Below, piece after piece: positions 52,227 through 61,195 of a stretch of 64,000 nucleotides of DNA (position 1 is its first letter; every line of letters begins with the position of its first letter). This DNA comes from Pseudorhizobium xiangyangii. GTDB lineage: Bacteria > Pseudomonadota > Alphaproteobacteria > Rhizobiales > Rhizobiaceae. The stretch lies in the NCBI RefSeq assembly GCF_020531965.1, contig NZ_JAJAWH010000025.1, positions 1-64,000 on the forward strand, given 5' to 3'. The position numbers and the translations under genes were made by a program. The notes under the pieces were generated by a model, which searched no databases, was not told the origin of the DNA, and worked only from the letters and a program-made list of their open reading frames with translations.

Positions 52227-53750
52227 ATGATCAACCGTAGAAGCGTACTGCAAATGCTGTCCGCGGGTCTCTGTGCACCACTCCTATCCAGTGCGAAAAG
52301 GGCATCCGGAAACCATCATCCAAAACTTGGCCTCAATCTGAGTGGGATGAGCTATTGGCTTACCGAGCAGCCATTTTCAAACTTGGCGTACAACGCCTCC
52401 AGGTGGCGCACTCAAGTGAGGGACGCACCCTTCACCTGGGACGATCCCCTGCCGCCGATGACGGAGGACGGCTATCCGACCATCATTCCCGAAGGCGCGT
52501 TTATGGATAGCTTTCTCATCTTTACCTCCAAACGAGGTCATCTGCCGGTCAATCTGTACGTGAACTACGAGGGGCAAGGCAGGATCGCTTATGTCGGCGG
52601 CGCAGAAATACTGGAGAGAAGGCCGGGTTGCGATGTCGTGCGCAACCTGCGCCGTGACGATGCCTTCACGGCCCGCATAGTTAAAACTGATTCAGACAAT
52701 CCCATCAGAAACATCCGGGTCTTCGAACAGGAGGCACCTCCGACATCAACTTTTCGCCCAGACTTTCTCGCACGCCTCCAGAATATGTCGGTTCTGCGGT
52801 TCATGGACTGGATGGGGACCAACAATTCCACGGTAACAAAATGGGCTGACCGGCCCCTGGAAAATCGGTTTGGCCAGTCCATCCTCGGTGTGCCTATCGA
52901 AACCATGATCGAACTCTGCAACACCGCAGGCATCTCTCCGTGGTTTAACATTCCGCATCTTGCCGACGACGATTATGTGCGCGCCTTCGCCGAGCATGTC
53001 CGACATGACCTCGACCCCACTTTGCACATTCATGTCGAGTATTCGAACGAGGTGTGGAACACCATTTTCGGGCAGGCTGATTACGCCGGAAAGCAAGGGC
53101 TGGAGCTTGGTCTTTCGGACGACGGCTATGAAGCTCAGCTCCGCTTCTATGCGAGACGATCGACGCAGATCATCCAGATATGGGAGGATGTCTTTTCGCA
53201 CAATCCCTCCCGGATCGTCGGCGTCTATGCCGCGCAATCGGCCAATCCCTGGACCAGCGAGATCATCCTCGGCACGCAGGACGTGGCCCGCCATGCCGAC
53301 ATTCTCGCCATCGCTCCCTATTTCGGTGGCTCACTGGGTTCTCCCGAACAAGCTCCGCAGGTTCAGGATTGGAGCCTCGACCGCTTGTTCAACGTGCTGG
53401 CGCAGGAGGTGGAAAGGGAAAGCCGAGAGCAGATTTCCGCCCATGCAGCCCTCGCCCGGCGCTACGGGCTGCGCCTGTTCGCCTACGAAGGCGGCCAGCA
53501 CCTCGTCGGTCACGCGGGCGCGGAAAACAACGACAAGTTGACAGAACTGTTCATCGCCGCCAATCGCGATGAGCGAATGGGTAAGCTCTACGAGCGCCAT
53601 CTTCAGGTGTGGTCGGAGGCCGGAGGCGATCTTTACGCCCTCTTTGCGTCCATGGGCGAGCCGAGCAAGTGGGGCAGTTGGGGCCTGCTTGAGTTCGAAG
53701 GCGACAAGCGGCCAAAATGGGACGCTGTACAACGCACCCTCCACGTCTGA
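52227..53750 (+). CDS. Tat-exported glycoside-hydrolase-like protein
   Basis: A 507-residue exported protein. The N-terminus MINRRSVLQMLSAGLCAPLL is a twin-arginine-type signal. The mature part begins KLGLNLSGMSYW and shows a TIM-barrel-like pattern: SVLRFMDWMGTNNS, GISPWFNIPHLADDDYVRAF, HIHVEYSNEVWNTIFGQ (an Asn-Glu pair of the kind used as catalytic acid in clan GH-A), and LFAYEGGQHLVGH, where the Glu could be the nucleophile. It resembles proteins loosely annotated as cellulose-binding. A role in trimming or modifying the EPS in the periplasm is likely but inferred. GGAG lies ten bases before the ATG. Confidence 0.72.
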   Translation: MINRRSVLQMLSAGLCAPLLSSAKRASGNHHPKLGLNLSGMSYWLTEQPFSNLAYNASRWRTQVRDAPFTWDDPLPPMTEDGYPTIIPEGAFMDSFLIFTSKRGHLPVNLYVNYEGQGRIAYVGGAEILERRPGCDVVRNLRRDDAFTARIVKTDSDNPIRNIRVFEQEAPPTSTFRPDFLARLQNMSVLRFMDWMGTNNSTVTKWADRPLENRFGQSILGVPIETMIELCNTAGISPWFNIPHLADDDYVRAFAEHVRHDLDPTLHIHVEYSNEVWNTIFGQADYAGKQGLELGLSDDGYEAQLRFYARRSTQIIQIWEDVFSHNPSRIVGVYAAQSANPWTSEIILGTQDVARHADILAIAPYFGGSLGSPEQAPQVQDWSLDRLFNVLAQEVERESREQISAHAALARRYGLRLFAYEGGQHLVGHAGAENNDKLTELFIAANRDERMGKLYERHLQVWSEAGGDLYALFASMGEPSKWGSWGLLEFEGDKRPKWDAVQRTLHV

Positions 53751-53883
53751 TCGGCGAAAAGGCATTACGCGCGAGTGCGTAACTTCACCCGGCCTCAACC
53801 TTCGGACGTAGGTCGCTATCAAAAGCCTAACTGGGCATGTTCAGTAGCCCACCTTAAACTCTCTCGATGCGTGAGGGACAACG

Positions 53884-54912
53884 ATGACAGTGGTCTCGAT
53901 TGACAACCGACCGAACGTAATGGTGAGCCTGATCATCCCCGTGCACAACGAGGAAACTGCCATTGCGCCGTTTCTTTCCGCGGTCCACGAGACAGTCGAT
54001 CCATTGCGTGCCCGGGGGATCGACTTCGAGTTCCTTTTCGTGAACGACGGAAGTCGCGATACAACTCTGGAACAGTTGATCGAGGCGCAACACCGGGACA
54101 ACCGCATCCGGATCCTGGATCTGTCGCGCAATTTCGGCAAAGAGGCAGCAATGACCGCCGGGCTCGACGCCTGTCGCGGCGATGCGGCCATCCCGATCGA
54201 TGTCGATTTGCAGGATCCGCCTACCCTCATCCCTTTGCTTGTGGGAAAATGGCGGGAGGGATTTGATGTCGTGCTGGCCAGACGTTGCGACCGCTCCAGC
54301 GACAGCTACATGAAACGGCAGACGGCCACGCTTTTCTATCGCCTGCACAACCTGATTGCCTCGCAGGAAATACCGCGCAATGTCGGCGATTTCCGTCTCG
54401 TTGATCGTCAGGTCATCGAAGCGCTGAAGCGACTTCCGGAACGTCGCCGCTTTATGAAGGGCCTCTTTGCCTGGGTTGGCTATCGGACGGCCGTCATCGA
54501 CTACGTCCGGGATGCGCGCGTTTCAGGAACCAGCAAGTTCTCCGGTTGGAAACTCTGGAACTTTGCCCTTGAAGGCATCACATCCTTCTCGACGGTTCCA
54601 CTCGAAATCTGGACCTATATCGGCGGTGTCATATCGGTCGGCTCCTTCGCTTATGGAGCCTTCACGATCATCAAAACCGTTTTCCTGGGCATCGACGTTC
54701 CAGGTTACGCATCGCTGCTTGTCAGCATGCTCTTCCTGGGGGGCATCCAGCTCGTCGGCATCGGGATTCTCGGGCAATACCTGGGGCGGGTCTACAACGA
54801 GATCAAGCAGCGGCCGATCTACCTGCTCCGGCAAGACATAGAAGCTCCCGCCGCGCCCGACAATCTTGTCGCGATGGATGCGATGCTACGGCGTTCAGCC
54901 GATCAACCCTGA
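53884..54912 (+). CDS. polyprenyl-phosphate sugar synthase-type GT2 (ArnC/GtrB/DPM-like)
   Basis: A 342-residue enzyme: an N-terminal GT-A domain (MVSLIIPVHNEETAIAPFL, EFLFVNDGSRDTTLEQLI, AAIPIDVDLQDPPTLIPLLV) followed by two C-terminal membrane helices (TYIGGVISVGSFAYGAFTII and SLLVSMLFLGGIQLVGIGIL) and the family tail GQYLGRVYNEIKQRPIYLL. Such enzymes make undecaprenyl-phosphate-linked monosaccharides used on the periplasmic side by GT-C enzymes. Two GT-C-like genes are in this window (54945 and 62650). AGGGACA precedes the ATG. Confidence 0.9.
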   Translation: MTVVSIDNRPNVMVSLIIPVHNEETAIAPFLSAVHETVDPLRARGIDFEFLFVNDGSRDTTLEQLIEAQHRDNRIRILDLSRNFGKEAAMTAGLDACRGDAAIPIDVDLQDPPTLIPLLVGKWREGFDVVLARRCDRSSDSYMKRQTATLFYRLHNLIASQEIPRNVGDFRLVDRQVIEALKRLPERRRFMKGLFAWVGYRTAVIDYVRDARVSGTSKFSGWKLWNFALEGITSFSTVPLEIWTYIGGVISVGSFAYGAFTIIKTVFLGIDVPGYASLLVSMLFLGGIQLVGIGILGQYLGRVYNEIKQRPIYLLRQDIEAPAAPDNLVAMDAMLRRSADQP

Positions 54913-54944
54913 GCGCGCAGCCCAACACCCATCCGGATCGCCAG

Positions 54945-56123
54945 CTACGCAGCCCGGATCACCTGCGCGCTCCTTTTCTCCCAGTCCAACCTCCACAGCA
55001 CGAACACTGCGAAGATCGCCACAAGAATGAGCGTGCGCGCGTGCACGATAGCCGGCAATTCGATGTCGCGGATCAAGCGTTGCGGCATGAAGAATGGAAC
55101 GGCCAAGACAACGAAAGTCGCGATACGGCCCCAGTTAACTTGTTGGAATGCAAGGTAGAGAGCGCAACTCCATACGAGTATGACGGCCACGTAATCGTAG
55201 TCATGCACGAAGAGAAAGCTGCAAGCCGTAACCAGCAACAGCTGCAGCGCCATAAAGGGCTCCATCCATCGGCACAGCAGAAACGCGGTAATGACGAAAA
55301 TGGCACCGAGAGCGGCAAACGGCAAAGCACCGGCGTAGAGACCGTGCGCCGCAAGCAAACTCTCGAAGCCTGCGACATAGGGTGAGCCAGGCATGTTGAT
55401 CGCCACATCTGCGTAGCCATGAAGCGACGCCAGCCAACTTGTCATCGGCGTGAGCGGTCCAAGGATGATCGAAGCTGGAATGATGCACAAGACGGCAACC
55501 ACGCCCCCGACCAGCAAAACGCCGAGTTCGAGAGAGAGGAGCAGCCACAGTATATAGAAAATTGCCAGTTGCGGCTTGAGGGTCGCTATGGCCAAAAGAA
55601 TTCCAGCCGCAACTCTCTTCTTCTCCTGCAAAAGCAGAAAGGACAGCGACAAGGCGGCCGTCACCACCAGCGTCATTTGCCCTTGGTAGAGACTGGTCGC
55701 GGTGTAAGGATTGCCGATAATCAGCCCGAGCGCCATCGACTGCGGCAAGGTTATGTGACGGAAGTCACCTATGTGAAGAAACCAGCGATTGGCGCAATAA
55801 CACAATACCGCTATCGACAGCAGGCTGACGATGATGTGCAAGCCAAGTGCGATATGCTCGGGAAATACCGTGTAGGCCGAAAGCACCGACACTGCGTGCG
55901 GCGGATAGGAAAAGGGCTGGCTGGTATCCATCATGGTGAGCCAGGGGTCCCGCCCTTCGGCGAAAAGGCTTCCAGCCTTGTAGAAAACCCGGAAGTCGTC
56001 TCCAAGCGGCGCGGCCTTGAACAGACCCTGGATACCGACGACGTATAGCGCCAGAAGCGACAACGCCAAAACAGCGATCGATCCATATCGCTGGGCAAAC
56101 GCATTAAGATCGGGAGCAGCCAT
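54945..56123 (-). CDS. GT87-like (DUF2029) polyprenyl-dependent glycosyltransferase
   Basis: A 392-residue membrane protein with about ten segments and GT-C topology. The first periplasmic loop carries DDFRVFYKAGSLFAEGRDPW and later QPFSYPPHA, typical of GT87 enzymes, which use polyprenyl-phosphate sugars. RBS AGAGG precedes the ATG. It converges on the ArnC/GtrB-like gene with only 32 bp between stops; functional pairing with it is inferred. An added side-branch sugar is the likely product. Confidence 0.82.
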   Translation of the reverse strand: MAAPDLNAFAQRYGSIAVLALSLLALYVVGIQGLFKAAPLGDDFRVFYKAGSLFAEGRDPWLTMMDTSQPFSYPPHAVSVLSAYTVFPEHIALGLHIIVSLLSIAVLCYCANRWFLHIGDFRHITLPQSMALGLIIGNPYTATSLYQGQMTLVVTAALSLSFLLLQEKKRVAAGILLAIATLKPQLAIFYILWLLLSLELGVLLVGGVVAVLCIIPASIILGPLTPMTSWLASLHGYADVAINMPGSPYVAGFESLLAAHGLYAGALPFAALGAIFVITAFLLCRWMEPFMALQLLLVTACSFLFVHDYDYVAVILVWSCALYLAFQQVNWGRIATFVVLAVPFFMPQRLIRDIELPAIVHARTLILVAIFAVFVLWRLDWEKRSAQVIRAA

Positions 56124-56369
56124 GGGACCTCTTTCACTTGCTTCCTGGTGAAACTGTATCGATGCTCTTGCCGTGGGACGAGGATGGCAATGGGATGAGA
56201 CCTACCACCTTCGGCGGAACTCGATCTCGTGGCGCGGGTTGTCTCGTCGAGAAGTCCACTCAGAGGCTTGTTTAGTCGTCATATCCACTTGGTAGCGACG
56301 GCTACTTGAGGCAGTTCTCTCTGGACAAGTCCCGGTCATTAAACTCACAAAATACGAGCGGAGAACGCG

Positions 56370-56891
56370 ATGCTGCCGACTTTCGAAACAGAGCGCCTGC
56401 TTCTTCGCCCCCGCACCATGGGCGATTTTGACGCCTGCTTGGCCATGGATTGCGATCTCGAGGTCACCAAGTTCATCCTGGGCCCGTGGCTTAATTCCGC
56501 TGAACACGAAAGCTTCTTGAAGCAGCGTATCCAACACCCATACGGGAGGGGCCTCGGTTACTGGTCTATTTTCCCAAAACATAATTCTGATGAATTCATG
56601 GGATGGGTACTGCTGACACCCGAAGATGTGACCGCCCCTGAGATCGAGATCGGCTGGCGCCTGAACCGCAAGGCCTGGGGCAAAGGTTATGCAACGGAAG
56701 CAGCGCTTCCGATCTTGAACCATGCTTTTAAAACCGTAGGAATCAATCGCGTTATCGCTGACATCGATCCTCATAACAGCGCGTCTATTCGGGTAGCCGA
56801 GAAGATAGGCATGCGGCCTTTGCAGGCAGGCCGGATGGTTATCACAGCACCTGGTAGAGAAAAGGATCTGCCGATCCTGATGGCAACATAA
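56370..56891 (+). CDS. GNAT-family N-acetyltransferase (RimJ/RimL type)
   Basis: A 173-residue acetyl-CoA-dependent transferase. It opens LPTFETERLLLRPRTMGDFD, the RimJ/RimL start; motif A (EIGWRLNRKAWGKGYATEAA) binds acetyl-CoA, and HNSASIRVAEKIGMRPL is motif B. GGAG lies seven bases before the ATG. Nothing ties it to the polysaccharide; it may acetylate a protein or small molecule. Stand-alone between convergent and divergent neighbours. Confidence 0.9.
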   Translation: MLPTFETERLLLRPRTMGDFDACLAMDCDLEVTKFILGPWLNSAEHESFLKQRIQHPYGRGLGYWSIFPKHNSDEFMGWVLLTPEDVTAPEIEIGWRLNRKAWGKGYATEAALPILNHAFKTVGINRVIADIDPHNSASIRVAEKIGMRPLQAGRMVITAPGREKDLPILMAT

Positions 56892-57136
56892 CCTCTCGCC
56901 CGGAACGGGGAGTTCACAGGTGGCACAAATGCGCCGCCTCGATCTTCAGTCAGCGCGTGGGGACCGTTCGCAATGGATACATCCGTGCGTTTCTTCTGCT
57001 GACCGTGTCCGCAATTTCAGAGATGTCGCCGCGCTTGCCTAACCCAATGGCGGTAGGATTGAATCCTTTGGCCAGCTTCCTCAGTGCCTGCCTGTTACCC
57101 GATATTGCTGCTGTAACCTAACTACGGGCAATATCA

Positions 57137-58261
57137 GTGTCGATTGATGTCAAAGCGTCCGGCGTATCATCCGAGCTGGAAGGTACTGCCCCGGCCATGG
57201 GGCCCCTTTCATGGGCCCTTGTGATCGCCACGTATTCCAGGACGGATGTCCTTGCCCAGTGCCTTCGATTTGCCCTCGTGCAATCGCGTCCTCCCGATGA
57301 GGTAATTATCGTCGATGCATCCGCGGATTTTGAAGTTGCCAAGGCCGCTATCGCGACGGTAGCCGGGGATTATCCCCGCATCCGTCTGATCCATCAAGCC
57401 GCGAAGCGCCGTTCGATCCCCGCGCAACGCAATCAAGGCGTCGCTCTTGCCACTGCGGACATCGTCTTCCTTATCGACGACGACGCGTTTCTTTACGGGC
57501 ATTCCGCGGCAGAAATCATGCGTATTTATGATGCGGACAGCGCGCTTCAAGTCGCCGGCATCATGGCTTGCCCGACAAGCCGGCCTCCCGGCGAAGACGA
57601 GGCGGATACCTTGGTCGATGAAGAGCTGAAGCAACAGACACCTACTATTGCCGCCCGGCTCTCGGCGTGGGCTCGGAAAGCCGCAGGAATAGAAAAAACT
57701 TACTTCCTCCCTTACAGCGCGAGCCTCAGGGCGGTTGAACTTTCGCCGCAGGTCGCATCGCTGTCTACGGCGAGACTGGATGTCATGGTCGGCTTTGCCA
57801 TGACCTTTCGTCGCACAGTCGTCGAAGTCGTAGGGTTTTGCCCGTTCCTCGATGCCTATGCCGCCGGTGAGGATCAAGATTTCAGTCATCGAGCCCAAAA
57901 CCATGGCGTGCTTCTCTTGGCTGCCAATGCTCCGATTTATCATCTCGGCAGCGCCGGTGGCCGTCTTCCTCTCTGGCTCACAATCGCGCTTGCCGACCTC
58001 AATCCAGCAGCAATGCAGGTTTACTATGGAAACGACCAGAAACGGCTGGAGCGTGAATGGCGCCGCATTCTCTGGAAACGCCTGCTGCTGAGGCTCGTCA
58101 AGGATGTTCGAGCCGCGACATTCGACTTTCCCCGCACCCGCGGAACGCTGATGGCCTTCAGGCACCTCCACACGATTTACGGAATGTCACCCGAGGCTGT
58201 TCCCCAGCTCTACCCGATCCTTCAGCGGCAATTGTTGGATCGAGCGCTCCCAGCCTCATAG
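57137..58261 (+). CDS. GT2-family glycosyltransferase
   Basis: A 374-residue GT-A enzyme: ALVIATYSRTDVLAQCLRFA, EVIIVDASADFEVAKAAI, DIVFLIDDDAFLYGHSA (DDD metal site) and the late ACEDQDFSHRA-like GEDQDFSHRAQNHGVL. The start is unsure: GTG at 57137 with a weak upstream site, or ATG at 57197 only six codons before the fold. The ~245 bp upstream is without a gene. No membrane helices, so a peripheral cytoplasmic enzyme. Confidence 0.82.
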   Translation: MSIDVKASGVSSELEGTAPAMGPLSWALVIATYSRTDVLAQCLRFALVQSRPPDEVIIVDASADFEVAKAAIATVAGDYPRIRLIHQAAKRRSIPAQRNQGVALATADIVFLIDDDAFLYGHSAAEIMRIYDADSALQVAGIMACPTSRPPGEDEADTLVDEELKQQTPTIAARLSAWARKAAGIEKTYFLPYSASLRAVELSPQVASLSTARLDVMVGFAMTFRRTVVEVVGFCPFLDAYAAGEDQDFSHRAQNHGVLLLAANAPIYHLGSAGGRLPLWLTIALADLNPAAMQVYYGNDQKRLEREWRRILWKRLLLRLVKDVRAATFDFPRTRGTLMAFRHLHTIYGMSPEAVPQLYPILQRQLLDRALPAS

Positions 58262-58331
58262 GGCGATCACTGTAACGTCGCATCCGTCGGCGGGCCTACC
58301 TTGATAAGCGAAGTGGTAAGGAAATAGAGCG

Positions 58332-59462
58332 CTACGAGGACCGTGGGTCAATGTGAAAGCTGCGCCTGAAATGCCAGGCGAACCGCACCAGTCTGACCAC
58401 CTCCTTTGTCAAGGCAGGGAAGTCATTCCAGCTCAGGTTTGCGTTTGTGTAGCGTATGTAGTGGCCGATGAAGGCGAAACGTGCACGTGCTTGGCAAGCT
58501 TGCCGTCCGTCCAGTTGAGCTTGATCAAAATGCGTGGCGAATTCACCCGCGATGGTTCTAACCAGATCGGCATCGGGGCCATCGACAGACGTCGGCATCG
58601 GAAGGTTTTCCGCTTTAGCGCCAACAATCCACGTCGTGCTGATGACAGAAAGATAGTAGTTCCCAAGCGCGCTGAGGTGGACATCATCGTCAAAAATGGA
58701 CGCGATCCATCGGCCTTCATCCGCCTCGGGACCCGCACCATGCGTGGGTTTCGGCAATGATTGCAGACGATCGATCAGAAAAGCCAAAGCCAGGGAAGCG
58801 GGCAGTATGTGAATCCGGTCGGTCCGACCGTCATTCGCAAGCCGCTCGTTCAGATGTTCAATGATGCACGCCCAAACCGGAAACGCCCGACGCTCATAGT
58901 CTATCCAACTCCGGGGGTCCTTGCGGTCTGACAAGCTAAGCCAGGGTGTGAAGAAATAGGTCTGTCCTGTGGGCGCGGCCGCGATGAACCGATTATGCAG
59001 GTCAATTAGCGACGCACTGGTCTCATGCCACATCAACGAATCCAGCAAGGCGTGCATCTCGGTCACGATCAGAATATCGTACGGCTTTGAACTGCCGTGG
59101 AAGGAGTGCCCCATCACCAGGCGATCCTTTATCGAGGATCCGCTGGCCTGCTGCATGCTCCAGTCCATTGTCCGCCCCGTGCTTGATGTCATCTCGCTGA
59201 GGAAAACGGGGAACGGCACCGCCGTCAGACTATGTCCGGAAATAAAGGCCGAAACGTCCGATGCCGTTATCGGCGGAGGCGGCCCAAGCGGCTTATTGGT
59301 GTCCATCCGCATTTCTGCAGCATAAGAGTCCGCGAATAGCAGGGAAGCTGCCGTCAGAGCGGTGCAGGCGAAGCCACCAAACAGGCGCCACGCGCGAATT
59401 CGGCTGCTGAACGAGCCATCGTCCGCCGCCGCGACCAGACCTTGTATGTTCGCCTTCTTCAA
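58332..59462 (-). CDS. exported SGNH/GDSL-hydrolase-like protein (paralogue 1)
   Basis: A 376-residue protein with an N-terminal membrane or signal segment (FGGFACTALTAASLLFADSY). The SGNH-type blocks are: block I FISGHSLTAVPFP (GHSL in place of GDSL) and the late DDDVHLSALGNYYLSVI (Asp-x-x-His, block V). Between them are DILIVTEMHALLDSLMWHET and TYFFTPWLSLSDRKDP. The start is TTG with AGGAAGGG upstream. Its nearest relative here is the protein at 61196, on the other side of the polymerase gene. Acetyl-ester addition or removal on the EPS is the likely role, by inference. Confidence 0.72.
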   Translation of the reverse strand: MKKANIQGLVAAADDGSFSSRIRAWRLFGGFACTALTAASLLFADSYAAEMRMDTNKPLGPPPPITASDVSAFISGHSLTAVPFPVFLSEMTSSTGRTMDWSMQQASGSSIKDRLVMGHSFHGSSKPYDILIVTEMHALLDSLMWHETSASLIDLHNRFIAAAPTGQTYFFTPWLSLSDRKDPRSWIDYERRAFPVWACIIEHLNERLANDGRTDRIHILPASLALAFLIDRLQSLPKPTHGAGPEADEGRWIASIFDDDVHLSALGNYYLSVISTTWIVGAKAENLPMPTSVDGPDADLVRTIAGEFATHFDQAQLDGRQACQARARFAFIGHYIRYTNANLSWNDFPALTKEVVRLVRFAWHFRRSFHIDPRSS

Positions 59463-59515
59463 CCAATGACCCTTCCTGACACTTTGCTCGATGACTTCGC
59501 CACATACGTGTGCCG

Positions 59516-61090
59516 CTAGATCCCGCGCCCCAGGACACGCATGGCAGCAACCGCTGGAGGACTGATCGGATCAGGCGTCTCACTTCGCGTTTCAGAATGT
59601 CGTTGTATGGTGGTTGCGACCGGCGCATTGAAACTGCGGGCTCGTGCCATACCGATCGCGGCTACACTCAATCCACTCATGGCCCAGTAGATGTGCGGTA
59701 TGATTGACACACTGCTTGTCGTCGCGATCGTGAAGAGTATCCCGAGCATCAATCCCAAAACGGTGTGATAACGCACGGGTGCTCGCCTGTCGGTCAAGGT
59801 CAGATAGGCGAGGTTTGCAAGGATGGCCCCAAAGAACGCAACGAAGAGAGTAAGGCTCACCAAGCCGTATTCCAGAGCGATCTGGATGTAGCTATTGACG
59901 ATATCGATGATGCCCTGGCCCTGGATCATGATCTGCAATTCGGGAGCGCTCAGAAAATCCTGCGAGCCGAACAGTGGGTTGTGTCCGATCACGAGAAGCG
60001 CATTGTCCAGCAACTCGGATCGGTAAGCTTCACTGCCTTCGTCGGCATGCCCCACGAATGGGAGAAGGTTGATGAAACGATCAATCATCGCCACGGGCCC
60101 TATTTGCTGCATCACAGCAGCGATTGGGACGGCAAGCAGGCAAAGCTTGATTAGAGTCTTTGGGTTGGCCAAAATGACGACCACGACGCAAAGGGCGAAT
60201 CCGAGCCACGGCCCTCTGGAAAGGCTCGCGAAAAGCCCGCCCACCAACATAGCCATAGCTATCCACCACCAAAGAACACCGGTCTTGGCAGATCGGACGG
60301 CTATCAATGCGCTGGCGCCAACCATGCACAAGAAGCCGAATGCGATGGGTTCGACAGCAGTGGCAGCCGCGCGTAGCGACCCGTCGCGAAAAACGTAAGG
60401 GCTGATCAGCGTGAGATCCCATCGCAGGACAACGACGTAGTAGACTCGCCAGTCCCGGAGATACTCAAAAACTCCAACAAGCGCCAAGGGCATGGCCGCA
60501 ACAACAAATGCGACCAGACATCGATTCAGCGCATCACCCGAGCGAATGGAGCGGCTGAAGACAAAATAGGACAGCAGGATATCGATCACATAACTCGGAA
60601 CAACTCTGAAGACGGAATTGAAATCACCGTGGCGTAACGCCAAGAGGCAAAGCATCAGGCAGAAACCGATGACGGGAACGTCAATGCCACGTATTCTTCT
60701 CATTTCCGGCTGAGACCAGAGCTTGATGGCGATAGGCAAGAGGATCACAAGCGCCAGAACACGGGGAAGGTTCAGGTCAATCAGCCGGTTGAAAAGGCCT
60801 GGAACCCCCACACCCGCTGAAACGCAAGGCGCCGCAAACATCAGGATGATGTACAGATGCAGCGGCTGATCCGCCCTCTTTCGTACGAAGAATATGACGA
60901 ACGTCAGCAGGGCTACAAAGATCAGGAAATTCGTCGTGAGAAACGCAAGACACGTCGCGACGATCCACGTATTTCTCCAGAGCGCAAATTCCCTGGCACC
61001 GACAAGCGGGATCGCCAGCCGACCCGCCACAAAGAATGCCGGCATTGCCAAAATCAGGATGTAGAGCAGTGCCCTGATATGTTCAGGCAT
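59516..61090 (-). CDS. Wzy-type polymerase (O-antigen ligase/polymerase family)
   Basis: A 524-residue inner-membrane protein with eleven to twelve hydrophobic segments. The family hallmark is the large periplasmic loop before the late helices and the short motif LFASLSRGPWLGFALCVVVV (Wzy_C-like SRG). It would join lipid-linked repeat units in the periplasm. The C-terminal ~40 residues are soluble. It is the middle gene of a minus-strand trio flanked by two related SGNH-like genes (gaps of 105 and 53 bp). WaaL-type ligase activity cannot be excluded, but the EPS context favours polymerase. Confidence 0.87.
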   Translation of the reverse strand: MPEHIRALLYILILAMPAFFVAGRLAIPLVGAREFALWRNTWIVATCLAFLTTNFLIFVALLTFVIFFVRKRADQPLHLYIILMFAAPCVSAGVGVPGLFNRLIDLNLPRVLALVILLPIAIKLWSQPEMRRIRGIDVPVIGFCLMLCLLALRHGDFNSVFRVVPSYVIDILLSYFVFSRSIRSGDALNRCLVAFVVAAMPLALVGVFEYLRDWRVYYVVVLRWDLTLISPYVFRDGSLRAAATAVEPIAFGFLCMVGASALIAVRSAKTGVLWWWIAMAMLVGGLFASLSRGPWLGFALCVVVVILANPKTLIKLCLLAVPIAAVMQQIGPVAMIDRFINLLPFVGHADEGSEAYRSELLDNALLVIGHNPLFGSQDFLSAPELQIMIQGQGIIDIVNSYIQIALEYGLVSLTLFVAFFGAILANLAYLTLTDRRAPVRYHTVLGLMLGILFTIATTSSVSIIPHIYWAMSGLSVAAIGMARARSFNAPVATTIQRHSETRSETPDPISPPAVAAMRVLGRGI

Positions 61091-61195
61091 TCAGCGCACC
61101 ACCCATCGCCAAGCGTCGCATCGAGCCATAAATCCGTCCTACACAGTACTTCGATCTCTGATCCCATGGACAAAAGGCACGCGCCCCACATCACA

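Noticed and set aside
53765-53782. TTACGC/GCGTAA hairpin after the glycosidase-like gene as a terminator
   Set aside because: Only six base pairs and no T-run.
57209-58171. 320-codon minus-strand frame opposite the GT2 gene
   Set aside because: No recognisable motif; the plus-strand protein has GT-A motifs in the expected order.
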